Positions 40,341 to 51,151 of a stretch of 62,778 nucleotides of DNA are shown in pieces; the stretch's first letter is position 1; every line of letters begins with the position of its first letter. The notes under the pieces are model-generated. The model was not told the origin of the DNA, ran no database searches, and saw only the letters and a program-made list of their open reading frames with translations. This stretch comes from Bremia lactucae (Eukaryota > Oomycota > Peronosporomycetes > Peronosporales > Peronosporaceae). Position numbers and translations under genes: made by a program. Location of the stretch: NCBI RefSeq assembly GCF_004359215.1, contig NC_090615.1, positions 578,082-640,859 of the forward strand, given 5' to 3'.

Positions 40341-40734
40341 TAGTTTACTGCTACCTACATTATGACTACACGCTTAGGTAAGTTTACCGTAGAGAGTAGT
40401 GCTAGGTCATTAATTTTAAATGAATGAACGTTTGCTCTTCAATGTTTGTCTGCGCTCCGTTTCTGACGGTCCACTGCGTGAGCAATGGAATCCTGAACGA
40501 AACAGATAATTGATTCTCGAGTTAGCAGAAATTCTTCTGCTGACTCATTTGTTTTTTCTTTTTCAGAACGCTTTGTGCAAACTGCCATGAGATCTTTCTC
40601 ATCTTCGAAGTTGATTTCTTTGACATCGACAGCACTCGCGTCGTTGTTAACTTCGACGCGTGATGAGCATGAGCCAGATGTGGTTTTGCTCGTGCGAGAT
40701 GTGGTCCTTGGACGGACTACAAAGTGCTACCAGG
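40341..40734 (-). pseudogene. Pol linker remnant and primer-site region of A4
   Basis: On the minus strand the 5' LTR is followed by CCTGGTAGCACTTTG and then directly by the charged linker and SH3 start of pol. The deletion joining the two removes nearly all of gag-pol. Confidence 0.65.
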
Positions 40735-41181
40735 AGTAACGGGGCACTACGACTTGTAATGTTTCAGTACAAGTCCACTTCACACTGCTTCAGTTGTGAG
40801 TGGTGCCTTACGCTAGGTGACGTACACTGTACGTGCAGAGGAAGGCTTAAGACAAGTAGACTGAAGAGGGTAAAATGAAAACTGTATTAAATATAGGTAA
40901 GTGTCTCCTAATCTATCTTTGTAAATGCTAACTAAATTATAACCTAATACTAAACATGCAAATGAATTCTTATCTCTATCTTATTTGTAACTCTCTTTGA
41001 TTACTCCTACAGCTGATTAGTCTGCGGAATAAAATAGATATATGGGCCTATACCTATTTATTGATAATAATTCTGAATATTACTATATCAAGTAATATCC
41101 GCCAAATAGTATCTACCTTTTAAATAATATATTAATAACAACCTTTAAGTGTTAATTTCATGTACGCTACACCCCGTTACA
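40735..41181 (-). repeat. Family A LTR (5' LTR of A4)
   Basis: 447 bp, from agtaacgggg to ccccgttaca on the plus strand. The PBS-like sequence abuts its left end, which fixes it as the 5' LTR of a minus-strand element. Confidence 0.85.
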
Positions 41182-41382
41182 CACACACCCTCCCTCCCGT
41201 CTGTTTGTTTTAATTAGATAAAATCTACAGATTAAAAATGACAACATAGAACATTCTTATTATTCCGCTCTATCGCAAAATTAAATATTGTTCCTTTAGA
41301 GTCGTCGATGAATCCCCTTTTGAACTTTGGTACACCATCACACCTCCTAAATTACATTAGGAAATCGCAATAGCCACACACC
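41182..41382 (-). repeat. Inverse copy of the short dispersed repeat (see 19061)
   Basis: Reverse-complemented, it starts ggtgtgtggctat and follows 19061-19244 along its whole length, with about two thirds of bases alike and the same end (gacgggagggagggtgtgtg). It separates the LTRs of A4 and A5. Confidence 0.5.
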
Positions 41383-41387
41383 TCAAC

Positions 41388-41841
41388 TGTACCGGGAAAT
41401 TTCGACTCGTACTGCTTCAGTTCAATTCCACTTCGCGCTGCTTCAGTTGCGAGTGGTGCCCTACGTTATTTCACGTATACTAGTACGTGCAGAGGAAGAC
41501 TTCTCTTTAAGGCAACTAGCTTAAAGAGGGTTAAATGAAAATTGTATTAATATAACTAAGAATCTCTTCTTTCTATCTGTTTACTCTAACTTAATTATAA
41601 ACTAATCCTAAACATGCAATTGAATTCTTATCTTATCTTATATTATCTCTCTCTCTCTTTTGTTTACATCTACAGCTGATTAGTCTGTGGAATAAAAAGA
41701 TATAATGGTCTATACTTATTTATAGATAAGAATTCTGAACATTACTATATAAAGTAATATCCTCCAATTATTATCTACATTTTAGATAATATATTAACAA
41801 CCTTTAAGTGTTAATTTCATGTAACGATACACCCCGTTACA
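41388..41841 (-). repeat. Family A LTR (3' LTR of A5)
   Basis: 454 bp ending CCCCGTTACA, followed by the C-rich polypurine complement (tcaacccttcctt) and aORF. Element A5 lies to its right on the minus strand. Confidence 0.85.
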
Positions 41842-41965
41842 TCAACCCTTCCTTAAACGACTATAACTCTTACTGTCATTGGATGTAGTGGTCACTATGT
41901 GACCACTTAATTTAAAAAATGATGTAAAGTGGTCAGAACCATCATTTTTAAATTCCATCGCATGC

Positions 41966-43546
41966 AAAACTAGATGTTGCGGGTGCACGTGGTGATTCAC
42001 CACGTGAATACGACCCCTCTTTGGAGGTCGACTACGAATGCGAGTCGGACGAAAAGGCCGAATCGGGGAGAATAGCACAGTCGCCTGATCGACGTCAGCC
42101 TTCGAATGAATGGGCTCATCTGATAGACGAGTTAATAGTCTATTTGGTTCCGACGATGAGGATGATCCCTCATCACCCGTTTCGTCTCCCGTACGGTCAC
42201 CTGCACCGGTTTCTGTGCAAGGAGATGACGATGGTGTAACCCATCGTAACAAAAGTTCTTGTGGTACCCCTGCTTCAGTGGGTACCACTCAGGGGAGTGA
42301 AGACAATAAATATCTCATCTCGCTCCTGAGAAGAAGCCGTGGCTTTTGCCAGACAAGCCAATCAATAGCTTGTCTGGAGAGACTACTCCTCACAATAAAT
42401 ATTCCTTATTTATTGCGACAAAGCTACATGGCCTTGATCCCAGTGCGAAGAACTTTCGCGCTATGGAAGATTTTTACCTCGATGCTTTTGTTAAGGATCG
42501 ATGGTTTAGTGGCAACAATAAGTGAGATAAAGTCTCGCTTATGCAAGCCTTGAGCGCGTTCATTCGCAATGTCAAAGACATTGGACGCGAAGCTTGGCTT
42601 TAAAAACTTAACGCGAATCGCGTAAAGTTTGAGAAACGAACTCCAACCGGTGCAAAGTATAAATTGCATCGGTTGTCACGTGAGGCTGGGCTTCCATGCC
42701 TCACGTGGGGTGATCCCTGTCCGTGTTGTGTAGACAACTCGAAGAAGGTAAAAGGGGATGTCTATTTCTTTTCTTCGCCCTGAAAAAGGGCTCGCATCTC
42801 TATGATGCGATTGTACGCTCTACTAACGCCAACAAAGGTGGCACACCATTAAGATGCGTCAAGCGATTGAGTTTTGCAATCGATTTACAGGCGCCAGAGG
42901 CGCGTGTTTTCCGATGGCTTCTGAGCCATCGGATGGGTCTCGTCATACTGACGGACGAGATCCTCAACGTCAGCAACCAGCTGGGAATTAGGCTTCCAGC
43001 TGTCATATGAATGTGGATAACCACGCCAGCAAACAAGATAACTCGTTCGCTGCCCCTTCACATCACGGTGGTTCTGGATATGTTCCACAAGGAAACGTTG
43101 ACCGCCGTGGGAATCAACCAATGCTTGTGGTGGAGGAGGAAAAATTAGATCCAAATCGTGTGTCGGATCTAGAGTCGAAGATCGACAAAATCGATCACTT
43201 CCTCCATGATTTGGAGGAGGGACTTGACCACGAGCGCGGCAAGCGTCGCTCGTTGGAGCAGACGGTGCAGGCTCACCGTATCGAGCGGTTGGAAGACCGT
43301 TCGAAAAGTGCGTTCTCCATGTTGGGGTGCGAACGGAATTATCACGCTCTTCGTGATGAGCTGTCGTCAGCTCATCGCAGTTTCGAGGATCTTCGGACCC
43401 AGCATGACATTCTCCAGATTCAACATGAGAATCTGGTTCGTGACCACAAGAATGTCTTAGGGATTCTTGAAAAGGGTGGTCAGATCCCTCCTCGGAAGAA
43501 ACCGTGTGCTGATGGTAGGGGCGGAGCCGACCAACATAAAACGTAG
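41966..43546 (+). pseudogene. aORF copy A5, best-preserved C-terminal half
   Basis: The N-terminal 40 codons are deleted. It reads LDVAGARGDSPREYDPSLEV, LFGSDDEDDPSSPVSSPV continuing unbroken into VQGDDDGVTHRNKSSCGT, the central block (LSAFIRNVKDIGREAWL with two changes to stops nearby), CVDNSKKVKGDV, then the open frame 43007-43546. The latter has EEEKLDPNRVSDLESKIDK, IDHFLHDLEEGLDHERGKRR, RSFEDLRTQHDILQIQHEN and GGQIPPRKKP. Leu and Ile fall at heptad spacing over about 100 residues, so a long coiled coil is likely. The 180-codon open part is exactly opposite open pol sequence. Confidence 0.75.
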
Positions 43547-43652
43547 GATGCGTTCGCATCCTGCGTGGCTTTTCTATTGTGTACGCATTGCCTCTGTGAT
43601 GCAGTACACAGAAAGGCCCAACGAACTTAGTTAGTAGTTTACTGCTACCCAC
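42885..43652 (-). CDS. Gypsy A5 pol C-terminus: SH3-like fold + chromodomain, open
   Basis: A 255-residue minus-strand frame begins inside pol; its first codon is not a true start. It shows KFVGPFCVLHHRGNAYTIE and HPTFYVGRLRPYHQ (SH3-like), a low-complexity linker of about 110 residues, and the chromodomain (QRFLVEHIQNHRDVKGQRTS, LVCWRGYPHSYDSWKP). It ends at a stop after RLWRL. The linker is opposite the aORF coiled coil. Upstream pol is replaced at 43678 by family C sequence. Confidence 0.8.
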   Translation of the reverse strand: MGSSKLLTKFVGPFCVLHHRGNAYTIEKPRRMRTHPTFYVGRLRPYHQHTVSSEEGSDHPFQESLRHSCGHEPDSHVESGECHAGSEDPRNCDELTTAHHEERDNSVRTPTWRTHFSNGLPTARYGEPAPSAPTSDACRARGQVPPPNHGGSDRFCRSSTLDPTHDLDLIFPPPPQALVDSHGGQRFLVEHIQNHRDVKGQRTSYLVCWRGYPHSYDSWKPNSQLVADVEDLVRQYDETHPMAQKPSENTRLWRL

Positions 43653-43679
43653 ATTAGTGACTAAACGCTTAGGTCATTT

Positions 43680-44668
43680 ATGCTTACCCGGTACGTCTCT
43701 GTTCCTGACTCAGAGCCGAGGGCTTGCCTTCTAACTGTAAATGTGAAGACATTTGAGGGTAAAGAGGAAAAATTCTCCCTTATTAAATAAAGCAGATGGA
43801 AATGTCCATTGATTCCGCCTTGTTCTTAACAGAACGGCAAAAGGTGGCTATGGCCATTTACAAACTTGGAGGTAGAGCTATGGAGTGGGCACTATCGTGC
43901 AGCACGTTTATAAACGACGCTTTTTACTCATGGGATTCGCTAAATCAGCAGATGACGAGCATGTTTGCACCGCCTGATCAGGCTTTTTGCATGCAAGCAC
44001 GGCTCCTAGCGACTCGACAGGGTAAACGAGCCCTAGGGGCTTTGTCCAGGAGTTGAGATGCATCAATGCATCAAAACCCGGTGCAAGAAGTAATTTTCGT
44101 AATGATCTTTATGGAAGGTCTCAATGAGGGTGTTGCCCGGGCGGAATTAATCCGATCTCATCCTCCTACGTTCGAAGAGGCAGTTGCCATAGCGCTACGC
44201 GCTGAGTTCGACTAAAAGCCTGCTCGCGTTAGCATGCCTGTTTACCGAACAAGCTCTTCGAGCACATGGGTTCCGTCTAATAGACCGGAACCCATGGATC
44301 TTAGCCTCGTTGAGGAAGGAGAAGAGGCTCTTAAAGCTGTGGAACAGCATAAGACCATCCGTAGGTGTTATATGTGCGAATTCACGAAACATTTACGTCC
44401 GGCTTGCCCCCTACGAGATTCGTGTAAAGCTCGAAAGAGCTCCAACTTCGACCTATACCAGAGATATGGTTCTGGTGCGGGAAAACGACAACACCCGGTA
44501 GGTGCGGTGCGCCCTACTGTGGAAGACCTAGGCTCTATTGATCCTCTAGGAGGTGACAGTAAACACAACTTAACCCCGATTAGCTCAGAGCTTAATGCCA
44601 CGGGGCGAGAGTACAAGCCTGGCTTGCTAGTCGCTCAAGCGACCGTAAAGGGCTTTGATAAGCCATGA
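43680..44668 (+). pseudogene. Gypsy C1 gag with zinc knuckle
   Basis: MDVSIDSALF-like frames read DSALFLTERQKVAMAIYKLG, WDSLNQQMTSMFAPPDQAF and RLLATRQGKRALGALS. The next frame has MPVYRTSSSSTWVPSNRPEP and the knuckle C-YM-C-EFTKHLRPAC. The Gly of the usual CMCG is Glu. Two frameshifts split the gene. Gag would form the capsid and pack RNA. Confidence 0.8.
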
Positions 44669-45050
44669 TCAGTTTTGATTGACTCAGGAGCGTCTCGTAA
44701 TGATGTTCCACATCTTTGACTTGAGGGAAATCAACAATACGTTGAGGCGCTTAAAGCGCATTAAAGTGATACAATCACTGTTTGCATAGCGACTGGGACT
44801 GCTGTCACTGTTCCTAAAGTTCCGTTAAAGTTAGAGATAAAGTGTCTGGAATTATACAGTATGGACCGCTGTCTCGTCCTTAGTTTGGATTTGAGATCTG
44901 ATGTTATCCTTCTTATGGCCTGGCTTGAACGTCAATATCCATGGATCGATTGGAGGTCTAAGACCTTAGGCGCCACGCGCAAAGTTCCTAGCAAAGTTTT
45001 AGAGAGTCATGACCTTTGCTAGGCAACAAAAGCGCTAATGGCGCGGATCA
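44669..45050 (+). pseudogene. Gypsy C1 retropepsin
   Basis: VLIDSGASRNDVPHL holds the active-site DSGA (44681-44692). Later the bases encode MDRCLVLSLDLRSDVILLMA and WIDWRSKTLGATRKVPSKVL. Stops interrupt the frame after PHL and after KAH. Confidence 0.7.
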
Positions 45051-45263
45051 TTGAATGAGTCTATCAGTGTTTTAGACATTGGAACAATTGTTTAATAATC
45101 TTTCTTAAATAAGTGGCTGAGTTAATTAACTCCAATGTTAAAAAATATATGTATGAGCCCGACTCAGTCGAAGGAAGTGGAACGGCACGTACTCGTCGAG
45201 TGACACTCGTTGTTATAACGATTCACTAAACGCTGAAAGCATTGTTAACCGAAGGCCGAATCA

Positions 45264-45363
45264 NNNNNNNNNNNNNNNNNNNNNNNNNNNNNNNNNNNNN
45301 NNNNNNNNNNNNNNNNNNNNNNNNNNNNNNNNNNNNNNNNNNNNNNNNNNNNNNNNNNNNNNN
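45264..45363. other. Assembly gap (100 N)
   Basis: A run of 100 N, probably a scaffold gap of unknown true length. It separates C1 from a family B LTR piece. Confidence 0.99.
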
Positions 45364-45469
45364 TTTGTCCTTTAATCAACAGTTAACCTTACACTGATTA
45401 CAGTGTAGGTAGGGTGCCTCGAAACTTTATGTACACAAGAGTACAGAAGAAGGTTTCTAGATAGCTAAG
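45364..45469 (-). repeat. Family B LTR, left part, split by element C2
   Basis: It matches 15300-15405 of the intact B LTR and stops at ctaag. The LTR resumes at 52909 with ctaag. The two halves are one LTR interrupted by C2. Confidence 0.8.
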
Positions 45470-45954
45470 TGCGATGGGGCACATCGGTTGGAGAACCGTT
45501 GTTTTGGGTCTATTTACTTTCTGGGTATAACACCTCTTTATCCTATTCTAAAATAGTTAAATACTTACTCCCATTTATTATGGGTAACTAATTGTGTTGC
45601 CGACAGATATAAATCTGGCGGCCGAATTCTATTTTTAATTTAGCTAGGGTAAGGTTTTAGATTAAAATAATTAAATAAAGTGCAGTTGCCCATTTGATCC
45701 TAAAGCGTCAAGTGCCTTCCCAAGGCTTGCGCATTAATCAGTAAGAGATAGAAGCTTTTCTAAGGACTATCCTCTTGTGCATGAGTTGCCGCTTGGTTCT
45801 ATGACCCCCAGAATCCCTTGAACTAGGATTTCTTAAGCTTCAATAGCTTGTACAACTCCCTGAGTTGTTAAAACCCAATAGTTTAATAGAACTATGAGAC
45901 TTTCTGAGTCTGAAAGTCTTCCTCTGACATTAGAAGCGAGGTAGCTCCGCTACA
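45470..45954 (+). repeat. 5' LTR of C2
   Basis: 485 bp, TGCGATGGGGCAC...CTCCGCTACA. It contains tctggcggccgaat and ctgaaagtcttcctctgac, both shared with the 3' LTR. It is about 125 bp longer than the 3' LTR because of one internal indel. Confidence 0.85.
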
Positions 45955-46014
45955 CCTGGTAGCACTCGAAGTCAATCTACACCTGAGTCCTTACAAGACT
46001 AAATCCTTACGAAA

Positions 46015-46975
46015 ATGGAAGAGTTTCCAGAATTGTCAGAAGCGCAACGCACCGCTTATGACAAGCTCAAAAACTTATTTGAGCTTGAGCACGTGGAATT
46101 TATAATCTTCGAGGGACCAGAGGTCCTGCATGCAAGGCTTGAAGCTTTTATGCGATACGAAGCCTCCCTGATCTGTCAGGTACAGGACCACTTAGCAGCA
46201 TCTATGCTTACCCGGTACGTCTCTGTTCCTGACTCAGAGCCGAAGGCTCGCCTTCTAACTATAAATATGAAGACTTTTGAGGGTAAAGAGGGAAGATTCT
46301 CCCTTTTTAAATCAAGCAGATGGAAATGTCCATTGATTCCGCCTTGTTCTTAACAGAACAGCAAAAGGTGGCTATGCCATTTCAAAACTTGGAGGTAGAG
46401 CTATGGAGTAGGCACTATCGTGCAGCACGTTTATAAACGACACTTTTCCCTCATGGGATTCGCTACAGCAGCAGATAACGAGCATGTTTGCACCGGCTGA
46501 TCGTTTTTTTGCATGCGAGCACGGCTCCTAGCGACTCGACAGGGTAAACGAACCCTAGGGGCTTTGTCCAGGAGTTGAGATACATCAATGCATCAAAACC
46601 CGGTGCAAGAAGAAAGTGTCTTAACGATTTTTATGAGGGGTCTCAATGAGGGTGTTGCCCGGACGGTATTAATCCGATCTCATCCTGCTACGTTCGAAAA
46701 GGCAGTTGCCATAGTGCTACGCGCTGAGTTCGACTAAAAGCCTGCTCACGTTAGCATGCCTGTTTACCGCACAAGCTCTTCGAGCACATGGGTTCCGTCC
46801 AATAGACCGGAACCCATGAATCTTAGCCTCGTTGAGGACGGATCAGAGGCTCTCTAAGCTGTGGAACAGCATAAGACCATCCGTAGATGTTATATGTGCG
46901 GAAGCACGAAACATTTACGCCCTGCCTGCCCTCTTCAAAATTCGCGTAAAGCTCGAAAGAGAACCAATCCCAACC
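46015..46975 (+). pseudogene. Gypsy C2 gag
   Basis: ATG 46015 opens MEEFPELSEAQRTAYDKLKN; the first frame runs to 46353. After frameshifts come MEMSIDSALF-like sequence, SWDSLQQQ-like, MPVYRTSSSSTWVPSNRPEP and the knuckle CYMCGSTKHLRPACPL (about 46890-46940). This copy keeps the CMCG form that C1 lost. It starts 60 bp after the LTR, as expected for the first gene. Confidence 0.8.
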
Positions 46976-47022
46976 TAAACCAGAGATCTGGTACAGTGCG
47001 GGAAAACGTCGATACCCAGTAG

Positions 47023-48174
47023 GTGCGGCGCCCTACTGGGGAAGACCTAGGCTCTGTTGAACCTCAAGGAGGTGAGAATAAACAGAACCTAGTCCCAATT
47101 AGCTCGGTGCTTAATGACACGGGGCAAGAGTACAAGCCTGGCTTGCTAGTCGCTCAAGCGACTGTTGCGGGCTTTGATAAGCCGTGTCTCAGGAGCCTCT
47201 TGCAATTATACTCGACGCCTTACCCTTGAAGGAAGTCAGCAATACGTCGAGGCTTTTAGAGCGCATGAAGGTGATACAATCACTGTTCGCTTAGTGACGG
47301 TCTCGTGTCACTGTTCCCAAAGTTCAATTGAACTTGTGTATAAAGGTTTTGGACTTTGACAGTATGGAACGCTGTCTAGTCCTTGATTTGGATTCGAGAT
47401 ATGATCTCATTCTTGGTATGTTCTGGATAGAACACCATGAGCCATGGATTGATTGGAGGTCTAAGACCTTAGGCGCCACGCGCAATGTTCCTAGCAAAGT
47501 TTTGGAGAGTCATGAACTCACGTTTGCTAGACAACAAAAGCGCTATAGGCGCGGATCATTGAATGAGTCTGTCAGTGTTTTAGACATTGCCATGTCTGAG
47601 TTATCATACTCTAATGTTAAAAACATTAATTCTGAGCCCGACTCAGCAGAAATAAGTGGAACGGCACGTGCTCCGTCGTGTGACCCTCGTTATATTAACG
47701 ATTCACTAAGTGCTGAAAGCATTGTTGAACTAAATCCGAATCATCAAGGGTGCAATACCCCTGAGATACGTGGAGTGGGACGTCAAAGTCCACCAAGTAT
47801 GATTAGCCGAGGTGGCATCATACTGAGTGTCAGTAGTGACACTGTTGGCGGTTCGCCAGCACCTCAATGGTGCAATATCCCTGAGATACGTGGTGCTGCA
47901 CGTCTAAGTCCACCGAGTATGGTCGGCCGAGGTGGCACCATACTGAGTGTCAATAGTGACACTATTTGCGGTTCGCCAGGGCAATTTGGGTCGAACCCCT
48001 AATGCACGTGAAGTGACACGTAAACGTTCGCTGGATAGGGAAGTAAGGCTACCTTACTCTTTGTCGGATGTCAAAATAGACACCATGTCTGGTATAGGAC
48101 CAATACAAACTGGAAAATTCGGGGACGTGAATGTCCCGGCTCTAAGAGGCGTAATATCTCTAATCCGAGGATGA
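47023..48174 (+). pseudogene. Gypsy C2 protease region and repeated spacer
   Basis: Frame 47023-47229 leads up to the protease, but a deletion of about 17 bp near 47188 removes the Asp codon of DSGA; SGASCNYTRRLTLEGSQQ remains in another frame. Frame 47328-48002 has CLVLDLDSRYDLILGMFWIE and the spacer with a 117-bp tandem duplication. Frame 47947-48174 continues to a stop. No protease activity is expected. Confidence 0.75.
47749..47985 (+). repeat. Two tandem copies of a coding unit of about 117 bp
   Basis: Each copy encodes CN(T/I)PEIRG...(R)xSPPSM followed by RGG(I/T)ILSV(S/N)SDT and GSP. The copies differ at several sites but keep the frame. Confidence 0.85.
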
Positions 48175-48483
48175 GGAGACGCGATGCGTTTATACCCCCA
48201 CAAAGTGAAACGAGCGAGCATTTACATACGCTTATTAATGGTGTAACCGGTAACGTTGAGGGGGGGGGCTTGCGGCAGTCCCTTCGTTACATGCTCTTTA
48301 AGAGCTAGACGAAATGTCTATTGATGAGTGTTGCCGAGCCTTAAAGGCTGGTGACTTATCTGGGATGGTGGTCATTTGACCAGCGATTAGGTTAAACACA
48401 TCGTCACTTCTAGACGAAGCTGTTTTGAAGACATAAAAGCTAACTAAAAGAAATAACCATCTGTTTTACCTCCGGATAGAGTT

Positions 48484-49338
48484 GTGCATCATGAAATTGA
48501 CTTGGTTCCGGGAACCAAATACTGTGTCTTAAGACAATGGCCTTTGCCAAGGGAGCAGTGTGACGTCATTGACGATTTCTTCCGTGCTAAGCACGAGGCG
48601 GGAATGGTACGAGAGAGTAAATCTCCTCATTCGACACATTTTTTTTGTAACAAAAAGCCAAGTGGTAAATGGCGCATTGTACATGCTTATAATAAGCTTA
48701 ACGCTGCCACCATACCAGCACAAAACCCCTTCCTAGAAAGGATTTTTTCAGAGCAATATGGTGGGATGTACAATGTACAGTGCACTTGCCTTAGTCGATG
48801 GCCACTACCAACTGCTCATGCGAGCTAGCAATATCCCGCTTACATCGGTTAGCACACAAGCGGCATGTTATGGGAGTGGCTGGTTTTGTCACAAGGGCTT
48901 TCCAACGCCCCGGCAACATTTAATCGTCTAGTTACGCAACTGTTTCGTCCTCATCGAGAATATGCACAGACTTATTTCGATGACATTTTTATCCATAGTC
49001 GTGCGGAGAAGGGTCGGTCGGATATGGAAAACCATTTAGACCATTTGCGAGCAGTGCCCGAGTGCATGGGCACAAACAAATTGTATGCCAATGCATCTAA
49101 ATGCATTTTTGTTGCAGCCGAAATTCCTTTTTTAGGATGCTTCGTTGGAAAGCGAGGCCTTAGAGCGGATCCCGCTAAGGTAAAAGCCATAGTAGATTGG
49201 CCGGTTCCTAAGAACAAACGGATTTGCGTAAGTGGTTGGGTCTCGCCAATTATTTACACAAATATAGCGAAAACTACGCTGATATGGCTAGGCCATTATC
49301 CAATCTCCTTAAAAGGATACAGAATGGTGCTGGACTAG
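48484..49338 (+). pseudogene. Gypsy C2 reverse transcriptase
   Basis: The first frame has HEIDLVPGTKYCVLRQWPLP, GKWRIVHAYNKLNAATIPAQ, then shifts frame near 48740. The second frame (48865-49338) holds LSQGLSNAPATFNRLV, the catalytic YFDD (48973-48984) in TYFDDIFIHSRA, and CIFVAAEIPFLGCFVGKRGL. The active-site motif is intact, unlike in B1. Confidence 0.85.
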
Positions 49339-49837
49339 CACCGAAAGTAATGCTTTTTGAGCAGTTAAGGATAGTCATATCCATGCCTCGATTCTGACAC
49401 TGCCAAACCAAAATTGATCTTTCAGTGTCGTCTGTGACGCATCAGATTTTGTCATTGATAGTGCTCTGTTACAAACAGATGCTGATGGGCGTGAACGTGT
49501 TATTGCGTTCGACGCTAGACAGCTTAAAGCTGTCAAAAAGAACAACTCAGTTCATGACAAAGATTTACTTGCTATGAAGTATGCTCTCGTCAAATTCAGA
49601 GTTCATCTGCTGGGCTTTAAGCCGTTTGTGATGTATACAGATCACGCGTCATTACGCACTACGACTAAGTCGGCCAATTTCTCACAGAGAATGTCCCGAT
49701 GGCTATCCTTTTTCGTCAAATACAGTTTCGAGGTGAAGTATAAGCCTGGCAAGCAGAATGCTTTGGCCGATGCGTTATCACGCAGACCAGATTATGAGTT
49801 TTATTCATTTAACGATTATCACGTCGCCTATTACTGA
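49339..49837 (+). pseudogene. Gypsy C2 RNase H
   Basis: After degenerate sequence with CDASDFVID-like remnants, frame 49574-49837 reads PFVMYTDHASLRTTTKSANF and YKPGKQNALADALSRRPDY, the usual RNase H end. It removes the RNA strand from the hybrid in an active element. Confidence 0.8.
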
Positions 49838-49919
49838 ATTAATCCGTTCGGCTTACGTCTAGGATGAACAATGTGTAGCTCTGCTACGAGCTCCAAAGAA
49901 CTCTGAATCGGATATTAAA

Positions 49920-50881
49920 TTGCCGGCAAGTTTGCGTGCAAGGTTACATCGATTTTCTATCGATAACAACCTGTTATTTTATTGCACGGACACTGCGGAT
50001 CCACCGCATGTCGTTGTACCTCATGATGAGGATTTGAAGTGCCGAATCCTTTATGAGGCACACGATACTGTCCTTAGTGGTCACCTCGGTAAAGAAAAGA
50101 CCTACGGCTTTGTCAGCCAGATTTATTGGTGGCCCAAACTTTACAAATTGGTCAGCACATACGTTCACACATGCAAAACTTGCTAACGGGCTAAACCCTC
50201 GGCGCATGCCGCTGCGCCACTGACAAGTCTGCCCGCACCCATAGGCTTGTTGGGAGTCCATTACTATGGATTTGTATTTGGCCTACCGAAAGATTCGACC
50301 GGTAACTCCGGCATCGTGGTCTTTGTTGACCGATTGAGCGTAATGGCTCACTTAGCGGCTGCGTCGGATTCCATTGATGGTGAAGGTACAGCAAGGCTGT
50401 TTAATGATCGCGTGTTTCGATAACACGGTTTGCCAGTGGCATTATCTCGGACCGGGACCCCCGTTTCACGGGTAAATTCTGGAAATCAATGTTTCGAGTG
50501 CTTGGCCCCAGATTGGATATGTTCACTGCGGACCATCCGCAGACCGATGGTCAAACTGAACGTGTCAATCGCCTCATTGAAGACAATTTACGCAGTGTGT
50601 GTGCTTAGACACCAAAACCCTGGAGTTCAATGCTCCAAGTGGTGGAGTTTGCGTTAAATAACGCTGCACTTGCCTCTACAGTTTATACTCCGTTCTATGT
50701 CAACGGTCTCACGCGCCCACGCGTCCCGTTAAGAATACCACTGCGTGGCTCAGGGCTTGGTGGGGAAGAATTAGCAGATAGGCTTGCTGATATCAGCCGT
50801 GTTACCGTTCGGAAACAAGCAAGTGAGTTTCTCGTGACGCGATTTAGTATTTTAAGACATGTAAAGGGATACGATGGCTGA
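49920..50881 (+). pseudogene. Gypsy C2 integrase
   Basis: Frame 49920-50186 has the zinc part (H...SGHLGKEKTYGFV...CKTC). TAA then replaces a codon after TC. The core reads FGLPKD with the first Asp position changed (HYYGFVFG where MDFVFG is usual), VFVDRLSVMAHLAAASDS, then the shifted SDRDPRF and DGQTERVN. The last frame (50630-50881) has MLQVVEFALNNAALASTVYT and FYVNGLTRPRVPLR. Confidence 0.8.
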
Positions 50882-51130
50882 TTGCCAAGACAAACAAAAA
50901 GAACAAGCAGACGCCAAAGGCAGAAGCTGTATTAATTCTTATATGACCGGAGACCGAATTTTACTAAACGCTAAAAATCTACCCACCAACTTGGGTTCTG
51001 CAGTCTTCAAGACCAAAATACGCCCGCGCTTGATTGGGCTATTTATGGACGTGGCCTAGCTTATACGCTAAACCTTCCTAGCAAGCTGCGAACACTTCCA
51101 GTGTTCCACGTTGGCTTCCTTTAGCCATAC
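50882..51130 (+). pseudogene. Gypsy C2 SH3-like fold
   Basis: It reads NLGSAVFKTKIRPRLIG, then in another frame AYTLNLPSKLRTLPVFHVGF and a stop. No clear chromodomain follows. Confidence 0.65.
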
Positions 51131-51151
51131 CGGGACCCTTCCTATGTGGAC

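Larger units (their letters stand above)
38258..41181 (-). mobile_element. Family A copy A4: deletion derivative with both LTRs and an internal inversion
   Basis: The element is 2.9 kb on the minus strand. It has a 5' LTR (40735-41181), a primer-site-like TGGTAGCAC, a short pol end (SH3 part and linker), aORF and a 3' LTR (38258-38696). Gag, protease, RT and most of integrase are deleted. Segment 39140-39823 is inverted relative to the other copies. No matching target duplication was seen. Confidence 0.8.
43678..45263 (+). mobile_element. Ty3/Gypsy family C copy C1: gag and protease, cut by gap
   Basis: The copy starts inside gag (RYVSVPDSEPRAC-like) where A5 ends and runs into the N gap. 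Domains are gag (43796-44055 is the longest frame), a zinc knuckle and a protease with intact DSGA. It is closely related to 46204-47740 of C2. Confidence 0.8.
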
